In this document: one piece after another, positions 5,753-13,260 of the stretch | How positions within the stretch are numbered: the stretch's first letter is position 1 | Layout of the letters: each line of letters begins with the position of its first letter | DNA from: JADFNO01 sp965369945 | GTDB lineage: Bacteria; Planctomycetota; Phycisphaerae; Phycisphaerales; SM1A02 | Direction of reading: 5' to 3' | Length of the DNA stretch: 14,614 nt | Assembly (NCBI GenBank): GCA_965369945.1 | Contig: CBDUST010000085.1 | Location: forward strand, 1-14,614 | The notes under the pieces: model-generated | The model's input: the letters and a program-made list of their open reading frames with translations, nothing else | The model's database searches: none | What the model was told of the DNA's origin: nothing | Translations under genes and position numbers: made by a program

Positions 5753-8434
5753 ATGAACGCGAACGTCGTCTTGGCGATATTCAAGCGGAACTTCGTCAGC
5801 TATTTCTCCAGCCCGATCGGGTACGTGTTCATCTGCGTGTTCGTGTTGCTGAGCGCGTTCGCCGCCTTTTGGCCCAACGAATTCTTCAACGCCAACCTCG
5901 CCAACCTTGATCAACTCAATAGTCGGCTGCCGTGGATCATGTTGGTGTTCGTCCCAGCCGTGACCATGGCAACCTGGGCTCAAGAGCGCGAGCGCGGGAC
6001 GGACGAACTGTTGTTGACGCTCCCTGCCGCCGACTTCGAAGTCGTCTTAGGGAAGTACCTCTCGGCGCTGGCGATCTTCACAGTTTCGTTGATATTCTCA
6101 GTTTCAAACATCGTTGTGCTGATGGGACTCGGCGAGCCTGACATGGGCCTGCTGGCGGCCAACTATCTTGGGTATTGGCTTGTTGGCGCAGCAATGTTGT
6201 CGGTCGGCATGGTCGCCTCATTCCTGACCAGCAACCTCACCGTCAGCTTCATCTTGGCCATGGCGTTCAACGCACCGCTGGTTTTCGCTGCCTACGCGGA
6301 CTCGCTCATTCCCCAACGTGAAGCAGCGCTAGCGGTACGCAACTTCGGCATAACCGAACAGTTCAGCGACCTGGGGCGAGGTGTGGCGACACTTTCGGGG
6401 TTCGCTTTCTTCGGCTCGATCGTGATCGTAATGCTGTACCTCAGCATGGTGCTCATCAGGCGGCGACACTGGAGCAGCCGTCGAGCGGGGATTCCCATGG
6501 CCTCGCATTTTTTAGTGCGAACCGTCGCCATTGCCGCGATCGCCGTAGGCGCAACCGCTCTGGCCAACCGGTTTGATCTACGGCTCGATCTCACCAGTGA
6601 AAAACTCAGCTCACTGAGCGCCCAGACACGAGCACTACTGAAGAATCTCAGTTCCGAGCGACCGGTGTTCATCGAGGCCTACATCAGCCCCGAAGTACCG
6701 GAGCAGTACGTCAAGACAAGACTCGATCTCCTGGCGAAGTTGCGCGAAATCGATTCGCTGGCCGGTGACAACGTCATCGTGCGAATAAACACGACCAGAC
6801 GTTTCTCCGATGAGGCCCAAGAAGCACAGGCACAGTTCTCAATCAACGCCCGACCAGTGCAGTCCACCGCCGGCGGAAAATTCTCGCAGGAGGATATCTA
6901 CCTCGGTGCTGCATTCATGTGTGGGCTGGATCGTGTTGTCGTGCCCTTCTTCGATCGCGGCATACCGGTGGAATATGAGACCGTCCGATCCATCGCCACC
7001 GTCAGCCAACAAACGCGCAAGCGGCTCGGCATCCTCACAACCGACGCTCAAATCTACGGCGGATTCGACATCCAGAGTATGTCGAGCCGACCCAACCAGC
7101 AGATCGTTAACGAACTTAGCAAGCAATACGAGACGGTGCGGATCAATCCCGCCAACCCAATCCCGGACGATCTCGACGTATTGCTCGTCGTGCAACCGTC
7201 TTCGTTGCCTGGGGCTCAGTTGGACAACTTGCTCGATGCTGTGCGCAGCGGTATTCCAACAGCGATCTATGAAGACCCGTTCCCGTTTATCGACGGTCGA
7301 GTGGCTGCAACGAGTCAGCCGCGCATTCCTTCAGGCGGTAACAATCCGTTTTCCAATCAACCACCGCCGCAGCCCAAGGGCAACATTCAACAACTGTGGG
7401 ATTTGCTTCAAGTCGACTTCAGTGACCGGCAGATCGTCCGCGATGACTACAACCCACACCCAAACCTGGCCCAACTGCCCCCGGAGTTCGTCTTTGTCGG
7501 CGTTGGTTCCGGCGCACCGGAGCCGTTTAGTCAACAAAGCGCAAGCACCAACGGGCTGCAGGAGATGATGCTGCTTTTCCCGGGGTCAATCCGACCGCGT
7601 CTGGGTGCAACGACTCAAATAACACCGTTGCTGATGACCGGCGCGAAGGCCGGGATCGTGAACTTCGACGACATCCGAGTGCGCACGTTCCTCGGCTCCG
7701 GCGGATTGAATCCCAACCGGCGCGCAATTCTTACCGAGCAGCCGTACATTCTGGCCGCGCATATTCGTGGGTCGACTGGCAGTGACGACGAGACAAACTC
7801 AGCCACCGAATTCAACGTTGTGCTCACCGGCGATATCGATCTGCTCTATTCTATTTTCTTCAATCTTCGCGCGCAAGGGACCAATCCCGACGCACCGGTG
7901 AATCTCGAATTGGACAACGTGACGTTCGTGCTGAACGTGTTGGACGAATTGGCGGGCGACGATCGATTCATTGAAATCCGCAAACGCCGACGCGTCCACC
8001 GTTCGCTGACGGCAGTGGAGAAACGAACGGAATCGGCCCGACAAATCGCCAACAAAGAGCGCGATCAGTTCATCGAGCAGTTTCAACAGAAGCAGACCCA
8101 GGAGCGCCGCAAGCTGGATGAGGAGATCGAGAAGCTCCAACAACGCCCCGGCATCGACATCCAGCAGATGGCGCTGGAGGTTCAGGCCAAGATGCAAGCT
8201 CGCAACAAGCGAATGCAGGCCGCAACCGACCGCCTCGAGCGACAACGAGACGACGAGGTCGAAAGAATCGAGCGCGATCTGACGATGGAGATTCGCCGTG
8301 TGCAGGATCGATACAAATTGGCGGCGGTGACGCTTCCTCCCATTCCGCCATTGGTAGTGGGCGCACTCGTCTTCGCCAGGCGGCGCCGAATCGAGAATGT
8401 CGGCACACCACGGCAACGGATGAAGGGCAGTTAG
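5753..8434 (+). CDS. GldF-like ABC-2 permease fused to GldG-like auxiliary protein
   Basis: This 893-residue membrane protein joins two subunits that are separate genes in Bacteroidetes. Residues 1-240 are an ABC-2 permease with six predicted membrane segments (about 22-39, 60-75, 104-124, 138-160, 163-182, 213-235). The cytoplasmic WAQERERGTDELLLTLP (75-91) is typical of GldF-type permeases. At about 249 a second module starts: a membrane anchor (251-272), then LDLTSEKLSSLSAQTRALLKNL and a long periplasmic domain of the GldG / ABC-type auxiliary family (about 300-735). A charged coiled coil (about 743-855, Gln/Glu/Arg-rich) and a C-terminal membrane segment with an RRRR stop-transfer (about 858-880) follow. 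The start has TGAGGA six nt ahead and lies 24 nt after the ATPase gene. The fusion presumably fixes a 1:1 ratio of permease and auxiliary subunit. The transported substrate is not known. Confidence 0.85.
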   Translation: MNANVVLAIFKRNFVSYFSSPIGYVFICVFVLLSAFAAFWPNEFFNANLANLDQLNSRLPWIMLVFVPAVTMATWAQERERGTDELLLTLPAADFEVVLGKYLSALAIFTVSLIFSVSNIVVLMGLGEPDMGLLAANYLGYWLVGAAMLSVGMVASFLTSNLTVSFILAMAFNAPLVFAAYADSLIPQREAALAVRNFGITEQFSDLGRGVATLSGFAFFGSIVIVMLYLSMVLIRRRHWSSRRAGIPMASHFLVRTVAIAAIAVGATALANRFDLRLDLTSEKLSSLSAQTRALLKNLSSERPVFIEAYISPEVPEQYVKTRLDLLAKLREIDSLAGDNVIVRINTTRRFSDEAQEAQAQFSINARPVQSTAGGKFSQEDIYLGAAFMCGLDRVVVPFFDRGIPVEYETVRSIATVSQQTRKRLGILTTDAQIYGGFDIQSMSSRPNQQIVNELSKQYETVRINPANPIPDDLDVLLVVQPSSLPGAQLDNLLDAVRSGIPTAIYEDPFPFIDGRVAATSQPRIPSGGNNPFSNQPPPQPKGNIQQLWDLLQVDFSDRQIVRDDYNPHPNLAQLPPEFVFVGVGSGAPEPFSQQSASTNGLQEMMLLFPGSIRPRLGATTQITPLLMTGAKAGIVNFDDIRVRTFLGSGGLNPNRRAILTEQPYILAAHIRGSTGSDDETNSATEFNVVLTGDIDLLYSIFFNLRAQGTNPDAPVNLELDNVTFVLNVLDELAGDDRFIEIRKRRRVHRSLTAVEKRTESARQIANKERDQFIEQFQQKQTQERRKLDEEIEKLQQRPGIDIQQMALEVQAKMQARNKRMQAATDRLERQRDDEVERIERDLTMEIRRVQDRYKLAAVTLPPIPPLVVGALVFARRRRIENVGTPRQRMKGS
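6486..6499 (+). promoter_or_regulatory. Internal Shine-Dalgarno-like site and ATG at the GldF/GldG junction
   Basis: GGGG (6487-6490) lies six nt ahead of the in-frame ATG at 6497 (Met249 of the fusion), just where the GldG-like module begins (MASHFLVRTVAIA). It looks like the remnant, or a still working version, of the start signal of a once separate gldG. Internal initiation would yield a 645-residue stand-alone GldG. This is inference from position only. Confidence 0.3.
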
Positions 8435-8476
8435 TCGTCCTCTGTTGGTTGCACCGAATGATGAAAGAGCAAACCG

Positions 8477-10015
8477 ATGAGTGAACAGGTCAAGACGATC
8501 ATTTACATTGTGGTGGCAGGCATTTCGTTGCTCGTCGCATGGGTAGCCCGACCGGCCTCGCCCTCGCGCGACCCAGAGAACGACACCGGCGAAATGTTCT
8601 TTAGGAAGTTCACCGACCCGCTGGATGCTGCAAGTCTGGAGATCATCGAGTTTGACGAGGAGACGGCCTCGCCACGGGCGTTTAAGGTCGCACGGCATGA
8701 GGGGGTCTGGTCGATCCCTTCGCACGAGAACTACGCCGCCGACGCCGAGAATCAGTTTGCCGACGCCGTGACCAGCATGATCGGGTTGATCAAAGGCTCA
8801 ATCGTCAGCGACTTACCAAGCGATCACGAGCTGTACGGCGTCATCGACCCGACACAGGCTGAGCCGGGAGCGATCGGCGTGGGAATGCGCATCACCTTAG
8901 AGAACGAGTCCAGCCACACCCTCGCCAACCTCATCATCGGCAAGCTGGCGAAGGGGCAGAACAACCAGTATTACGTCCGTGAGCCCGGCCGTGTCCGTGT
9001 TTACCTTTGCACGATCGACACCGACAATTTCTCCACTCGCTTTGAAGATTGGATCGAGCGCGATCTACTCCAACTCGATTCCAACGAAATCGCGCAGGTC
9101 GCTATGAACGACTACTCGATCGATGAACTGAATCAGAGAATCTTACAGGGCGACGAACTGGTGTTGAACTACGACAAGGTAGAACGCGCGTGGTCGATCG
9201 ACGATCTGGCGGAACATGAAACGCTGCTCGACGCCAAGCCCAATGAAATGAAGAGGGCATTGGATGATTTGGAAATCGTTGACGTTCATCGCAAGCCCGC
9301 AGGATTGAGCAGCGAGCTTCGAGCGGAGGATCAGCTGAACTTGGATAGCGCGGCCATCGGTTCGCTTCAGAGTCGAGGATACTACATCGTGCAGGGTCGG
9401 CTGCTCTCCAACAAAGGCGAAACGTACGTGCGAATGAACGACGGCGTGCAGTATGTGCTGCGCTTTGGTGAGATCGCGCTGGGAGCACCTGGGCCTGAAA
9501 GCGATGACGACGCGGATGATGGCGCTGCATCGAGTGGTGCGAGCCGATATTTGTTTGTTACAGCGGAGTTCAACCAGGACTTGATCCCACTCCCGGACAT
9601 TCAACCGGTGCCGGACTTTTCGGCAATTCCGGGGGTTCCGGGGCTTTCGGAGCTCACTGAGCCCTCGGTTGACGATGATTCGGCAGACGAAGATGAGCTT
9701 CCGGGCGCCCAAGAGCCGGCCGAGGCGCAGGAGGGCGATGACCGAATAGCCAAAGCGTTTGAGGAAGCTCGCCAGAAGATCGAAGCGGAAAACCAGCGAG
9801 AGCAGGAAGCGTATGACCAGAAAGTTGAGCAGGGTCAGCAGCGTGTGCGCGAGCTGAACGACCGTTTCGCCGACTGGTATTATGTGATGTCGGATTCGGC
9901 GTATCAGAAGATTCGCCTGAAGCGAAGTGATGTTGTGGAATCGACGGAGCCGGTCGTTATAGAAGGAACAGAGGGTCCGCTGCCTGAGACGGAAGGTGAT
10001 GGTTCAGGGAACTAG
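8477..10015 (+). CDS. Membrane-anchored DUF4340 protein
   Basis: This 512-residue protein is the third gene of the ABC cluster, 42 nt after the GldFG fusion, with GAAAGAG ahead of the ATG. A single N-terminal membrane segment (about residues 7-25) followed by ARPASP suggests an anchored protein facing the periplasm. Residues 30-280 fit the DUF4340 pattern: an early FKVARHEGVWSIPSHENYAADAENQF, LYGVIDP, LIIGKLAKGQNNQYYVRE, and LDSNEIAQVAMNDY. This domain commonly accompanies GldA/GldF/GldG systems. Later come a Pro-rich stretch (IPLPDIQPVPDFSAIPGVPG), a very acidic linker (about 390-421), a Glu/Gln-rich coiled coil (about 422-462), and a conserved-looking end FADWYYVMSDSAYQKIRL. The coiled coil may pair with the one in the fusion protein; this is inference. 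Molecular function is unknown. Confidence 0.8.
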   Translation: MSEQVKTIIYIVVAGISLLVAWVARPASPSRDPENDTGEMFFRKFTDPLDAASLEIIEFDEETASPRAFKVARHEGVWSIPSHENYAADAENQFADAVTSMIGLIKGSIVSDLPSDHELYGVIDPTQAEPGAIGVGMRITLENESSHTLANLIIGKLAKGQNNQYYVREPGRVRVYLCTIDTDNFSTRFEDWIERDLLQLDSNEIAQVAMNDYSIDELNQRILQGDELVLNYDKVERAWSIDDLAEHETLLDAKPNEMKRALDDLEIVDVHRKPAGLSSELRAEDQLNLDSAAIGSLQSRGYYIVQGRLLSNKGETYVRMNDGVQYVLRFGEIALGAPGPESDDDADDGAASSGASRYLFVTAEFNQDLIPLPDIQPVPDFSAIPGVPGLSELTEPSVDDDSADEDELPGAQEPAEAQEGDDRIAKAFEEARQKIEAENQREQEAYDQKVEQGQQRVRELNDRFADWYYVMSDSAYQKIRLKRSDVVESTEPVVIEGTEGPLPETEGDGSGN

Positions 10016-10025
10016 GTAGAGAGAA

Positions 10026-10051
10026 GGGACGCTGCGCGTCACCCGCTAAAC
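10026..10051 (+). repeat. REP-like unit A (upstream of the RAYT gene)
   Basis: After GG at 10026-10027 come stem GACGC (10028-10032), loop TGC, stem GCGTC (10036-10040), AC, and the tail CCGCTAAAC (10043-10051). It starts 10 nt after the DUF4340 stop codon. It matches unit C (10711-10736) at 25 of 26 positions; the one difference lies in the hairpin loop. With unit B it forms an inverted pair that may also end transcription of the ABC operon, although no T-tract follows. Confidence 0.8.
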
Positions 10052-10061
10052 ATCTGCTCTG

Positions 10062-10087
10062 CCGTTTAGCGGCTGCCGCGAAGCGGC
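10062..10087 (-). repeat. REP-like unit B (inverted partner of unit A)
   Basis: On the minus strand it reads stem GCCGC (10087-10083), loop TTC, stem GCGGC, AG, tail CCGCTAAAC (10072-10064), GG. It faces unit A with only 12 nt between the two tails, so 10043-10051 and 10064-10072 form a perfect 9-bp inverted repeat. Relative to units A and C the second stem pair is C-G instead of A-T, a compensatory change that argues the hairpin is selected. Confidence 0.78.
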
Positions 10088-10110
10088 GCTTCTTGGTAGG
10101 CTGTTTCGCC

Positions 10111-10734
10111 ATGGTCTTGGCGTATCACCTCATCCTGAGCGCTTACGGCTTCTGGCTCCCCAACGATCAGCACGGTTCATGGTCGGAATTTGTCCGCGCC
10201 TACGAGTTGACTGCATTCGGTCCAGCTACGAAAATCAACACTCGGCGATCGGTCGCAGGTTGTCGGTTCGATCCCATTCGTCGCGTTGCGATGCGAGCAG
10301 CGCTTGCGCGCAAACCAGTAGTATTTGACGGACGCCAAGCGAGGGCGATTGCTGTTGGGTTCGCTGATTACGTCGGCCGGAGTTGTGTTCCGGTACACGC
10401 GTGTGCAATCATGCCCGATCACGCTCATCTCGTAGTTGGGCGCTTCCGTCTATCGATCGAGCGGATATGTGAGCAACTCAAGGGAGCAGCGACAGCTCAA
10501 CTCAATCGTGAGGATCGCCATCCATTTGTCGATCAACCATATCGCAATAATCGGATACCTACGCCGTGGGCGCGTAAGGCTTGGTGGGTGTATTTGGACA
10601 GCGATGCCGGTTTGCGGCGCTCGATTCGATACGTGAATGAGAATCCCATGCGCGCGGGTCTCAGGCCACAACGCTGGTCGTTCGTTGTACCATGTAAGTC
10701 GTGCGAAGATGGGACGCTTCGCGTCACCCGCTAA
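10111..10734 (+). CDS. REP-associated (Y1/HUH-fold) transposase, RAYT
   Basis: This 207-residue protein of the IS200-related Y1 transposase fold would act on the REP-like palindromes around it. Evidence: N-terminal AYHLILSAYGFWLPND, the metal-binding HUH motif in MPDHAHLVVG (His104, His106), helix LKGAATAQLN (123-132), PWARKAWWVYL, and the RAYT-typical IRYVNENPMRAGL (172-184). In most RAYTs the helix after the HUH motif carries the catalytic Tyr (pattern K-x-x-Y-T). Here the aligned residue is Ala127, so cleavage by this Tyr seems impossible unless another residue serves. The open frame extends up to a TTG at 10093, but ATG 10111 with GGTAGG ten nt ahead fits the family. The last six residues (TLRVTR) and stop are encoded by REP unit C, so the natural C-terminus may have been replaced. 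The ORF is otherwise intact. Confidence 0.82.
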   Translation: MVLAYHLILSAYGFWLPNDQHGSWSEFVRAYELTAFGPATKINTRRSVAGCRFDPIRRVAMRAALARKPVVFDGRQARAIAVGFADYVGRSCVPVHACAIMPDHAHLVVGRFRLSIERICEQLKGAATAQLNREDRHPFVDQPYRNNRIPTPWARKAWWVYLDSDAGLRRSIRYVNENPMRAGLRPQRWSFVVPCKSCEDGTLRVTR

Positions 10735-10736
10735 AC
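10711..10736 (+). repeat. REP-like unit C (3' end of the RAYT gene)
   Basis: After GG come stem GACGC (10713-10717), loop TTC, stem GCGTC (10721-10725), AC, and the tail CCGCTAAAC (10728-10736), followed by GG. It has the same orientation as unit A. It overlaps the 3' ends of two convergent genes: the RAYT stop TAA is 10732-10734 and the hutF stop (TGA on the minus strand) is 10724-10726. Confidence 0.82.
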
Positions 10737-12043
10737 GGGGATTGCGGAGTCGCGGTGGTTTCAAGCCACGCTCCGTTCACGCAGGTTGCAGCGATAGCTT
10801 CGTTGGAACTGCCGAAGATCAACGAGTCGAGCAGTGTTTCGGACGACCATCCTACCAATGATGAGTGATTCAGATCGATTGCAACGAAGTCGGCAGCGCA
10901 ACCAGCTTCGATCCGCCCAGCGTTGACCCCCAGCGCATGTGCTCCGTTCGTTGTTGCCATTCGCCAAAGCGCAGATGCGCAGCTGCCCCGGTCATCCGTG
11001 CAGATGCCGCGTCGTTCACCTGCTAATCGCTGCACGTACTCCAGCCAGCGCATCTCTTCGACAAACGAAATCCGCGCATTGGAATCGGTGCCGAGACAGA
11101 TTCGTCCGTTGTGTTTGAGGATTTCGCGTACATCAGCGATCCCATCCCCGAGGTTCGCTTCGGTCAGCGGGCAGATACAAACAGTGCCTCCTGCTTTCAG
11201 ATACGACTTCATATCACTCGGATCAGTGTGTGTGCAGTGAACGGCTGTGAACCGATCATCAATCTCCAATTGCTCATTGAGAAGCTGCATCGGGCGCTTG
11301 CCAGAGTGATCAACGCAATCCTCGATCTCCTTGCGCTGCTCCTCAACATGTATATGAAAGACAAGCCCGCGACGCTGCGCCTCCTTGTGAAGCGCCGCGA
11401 TTTCCTCGATATTCACCGCCCTGACACTGTGAGCCACAACACCCAGTGACTGTGTTTGCTGGTCGATCAGCGCCTGAAGTCGATCCATCTGTAACCAGAA
11501 CACATCGAGCGACGGCGAACCAAATCGCCGCTGCGCGCCCTCCAACTGCACGCCAATTCCTCCCGCTGCATAATACGCATTGAGAAGGACGATCCGAATG
11601 CCGGCGTCGGCCGCCGCCTTCAACACGATCTCGTCGAATGCGTACCCCTCGCAGCGCTCGTCGTGATGCAGATAATGAAACTCCCCCACTGTCGTGATGC
11701 CCGCGGCCAGCATCTCTCCAAACGCCTGCTTTGAGAGCGCGTAAACGGTCTGCTCGCCCATTCGATCGACAAGGCCATACATGGCTTCGCGCCACGACCA
11801 GAAGCTACCTGCACCGCGTGGGAATTGCTCGCCGCGCCCGCGCAGACCGCGCTGAAACGCATGACTGTGCGCGTTGATCATTCCCGGCAGAATCGCGCGA
11901 TCATGCAGGCGAACGGTCGGCGTCAATTCCGAGGATCCGACAGCTTCGATTTGCCCTACGGAACCGACCGTGATCTTCACATCACGCTCGAATCTCCCTT
12001 GGACCCAAGTCAAATCAGCCTCGATGATCTGCGTATCGCCCAT
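10724..12043 (-). CDS. hutF: Formimidoylglutamate deiminase
   Basis: This 439-residue cytosolic metal-dependent amidohydrolase would convert N-formimidoyl-L-glutamate to N-formyl-L-glutamate and ammonia in histidine degradation. Metal and catalytic motifs follow the family order: NAHSHAFQRG (His59, His61), FWSWREAMY (80-89), EFHYLHHD, AHSVRAV (Arg208), HIHVEEQ (His232, Glu235), VHCTHTD (His269, His272), CPLTEANLGDGI, GTDSNA (Asp320), and EEMRWLEYVQRL. These set HutF apart from guanine deaminase and TrzN/AtzA relatives. The start is the ATG at 12043, six nt after the argE stop, with GAG nearby; the TTG one codon upstream is less likely. The final residues PFSG and the stop are encoded inside REP unit C, convergent with the RAYT and overlapping it by 11 nt. 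No hutH, hutU or hutI gene is in the window. Confidence 0.88.
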   Translation of the reverse strand: MGDTQIIEADLTWVQGRFERDVKITVGSVGQIEAVGSSELTPTVRLHDRAILPGMINAHSHAFQRGLRGRGEQFPRGAGSFWSWREAMYGLVDRMGEQTVYALSKQAFGEMLAAGITTVGEFHYLHHDERCEGYAFDEIVLKAAADAGIRIVLLNAYYAAGGIGVQLEGAQRRFGSPSLDVFWLQMDRLQALIDQQTQSLGVVAHSVRAVNIEEIAALHKEAQRRGLVFHIHVEEQRKEIEDCVDHSGKRPMQLLNEQLEIDDRFTAVHCTHTDPSDMKSYLKAGGTVCICPLTEANLGDGIADVREILKHNGRICLGTDSNARISFVEEMRWLEYVQRLAGERRGICTDDRGSCASALWRMATTNGAHALGVNAGRIEAGCAADFVAIDLNHSSLVGWSSETLLDSLIFGSSNEAIAATCVNGAWLETTATPQSPFSG

Positions 12044-12049
12044 CAAATC

Positions 12050-13222
12050 TCAGTCTACACACATCTGCTGCACGAGCGATCCCAGCAAATCCTTGGCCCG
12101 CTCAAACTCATCAATAGGAATGAACTCATTGGGCCGATGCGCAACGTCAATCGAACCGGGGCCGAACAGCACGCAGTCAACGCCCATCCGCGCCAAATGC
12201 CCCGCATCGCTGGCGTAGTTCACGCCGTACGTCTCACGCTGATCGACCAAACCACAGATCGCTTTGTAAATCGGCGCCGATTCATCGACCTCAAACGGCG
12301 GGCTATCATTGAGCAATTCGAATGTCACATCCGCGTCCGCCTTGGCGGATTGGACCGCTTGACGTATTCGCTCCGCCAGCGCTTGCGAATCCATCCCGGG
12401 CAGCGCGCGCGCACCGACGTGAATCGTGCAAGTCTCAGGCACGATATTGATCGCTTCGCCCCCGGCGACCTGAGCGACGTTGAGCGCCGCGTACGGAACG
12501 TCGGGAAAGTATTTGCTCGTCCCGCACCGCTCCTGTTCCAACGCAGCCCGAAGCTCCGCCAGCGCGGAGATGATTCGCCCAGCCGGCTCGATCGCATTGA
12601 CACCCAAGTGGGGGTAGCCACTATGCGCGGGTCTTCCTCGTACCGTCACGCGCATTGCCGCATGACCCTTGTGCATGCGGACCGCACGTAGAGACGTCGG
12701 CTCGCCCACGATCGCATGCGGCGGCAGCGGGCGCTGCGAAGGCCATTGCTTCGAAAAATGAAGCGCCCCAAGTGTCCCCAGTTCTTCATCGAATGTAAAC
12801 AGTCCAACCAGCGGCGCTTTCAATGTGGAAGGATCGATCTGGGCCAACAGACTGATCGCTAGCGCATCGAATCCTTTCATATCACACGCGCCTCGACCGA
12901 AATACGAGCCGTCGCGCTCATCGAGCACAAAGGGATCGCTGTGCCAATCGTCAAGATCGCCCGGCGGTACGACATCGACATGCCCCGAGAGAATCAATCC
13001 GAAGCGGCGCGCATCACCTTCCAACTTCGGTCCCGCCCAGATGATAAGATTCGCCTTTGTGCTGTCGTCATTGGGCTGGCGAATAATCTCGACCCCCGGC
13101 CGCTCCAAGTATTCGCTTAGAAAATCGACGATCGGCAGGTTGCTGTTGCGAGAAACCGTATCGAAGGCGACGAGGCGGGCGAGCAGATCCTTGTCGTTCA
13201 ATCTGCTGCTCATGCCGTCCAT
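12050..13222 (-). CDS. argE: M20-family deacylase, acetylornithine deacetylase type
   Basis: This 390-residue cytosolic zinc hydrolase removes an acyl group from an alpha-N-acyl amino acid; the usual ArgE substrate is N2-acetylornithine. M20 motifs are all present: LSGHVDVVPPGDLDDW (His81, Asp83), GRGACDMKGFDA (Asp114, bridging), FTFDEELGTLGA (Glu146 general base, Glu147), GEPTS, the dimerisation-domain RPAHSGYPHLGVNAI, and ASDAGHLARMG with VAHRPNEFI (C-terminal metal His). The opening DKDLLARLVAFDTVSRNSNLPIVDF is ArgE-like rather than DapE-like. Start: ATG 13222 has AGG seven nt ahead; ATG 13213 is equally in line with the family; the frame further upstream (to 13348) overlaps the divergent gene and is not conserved-looking. 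It is six nt from hutF, so the two form an operon. Substrate could be an acyl-amino acid other than acetylornithine. Confidence 0.85.
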   Translation of the reverse strand: MDGMSSRLNDKDLLARLVAFDTVSRNSNLPIVDFLSEYLERPGVEIIRQPNDDSTKANLIIWAGPKLEGDARRFGLILSGHVDVVPPGDLDDWHSDPFVLDERDGSYFGRGACDMKGFDALAISLLAQIDPSTLKAPLVGLFTFDEELGTLGALHFSKQWPSQRPLPPHAIVGEPTSLRAVRMHKGHAAMRVTVRGRPAHSGYPHLGVNAIEPAGRIISALAELRAALEQERCGTSKYFPDVPYAALNVAQVAGGEAINIVPETCTIHVGARALPGMDSQALAERIRQAVQSAKADADVTFELLNDSPPFEVDESAPIYKAICGLVDQRETYGVNYASDAGHLARMGVDCVLFGPGSIDVAHRPNEFIPIDEFERAKDLLGSLVQQMCVD

Positions 13223-13260
13223 GGTACTGCCTGAATTCACCGCGTGCGACTCGCTCGGTA

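Noticed and set aside
4964..8434. Naming the ABC genes as a gliding motility machine
   Set aside because: GldA/F/G homologues occur widely outside gliding bacteria and no other gliding gene is present here.
7799..8725. 308-codon open frame on the minus strand opposite the coiled-coil part of the fusion protein
   Set aside because: The Leu-rich translation is the complement of Gln/Glu-rich coiled-coil codons; no start signal and it spans the junction of two good plus-strand genes.
10015..10740. A complete insertion sequence around the transposase-like gene
   Set aside because: No terminal inverted repeats paired with target duplications; the flanking units have the REP form (hairpin plus tail, facing pair), and RAYT genes are usually single-copy and not mobile as a unit.
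11825..12691. 288-codon plus-strand frame antisense to hutF and argE
   Set aside because: Arg-rich shadow of two genes with complete catalytic motifs on the other strand.
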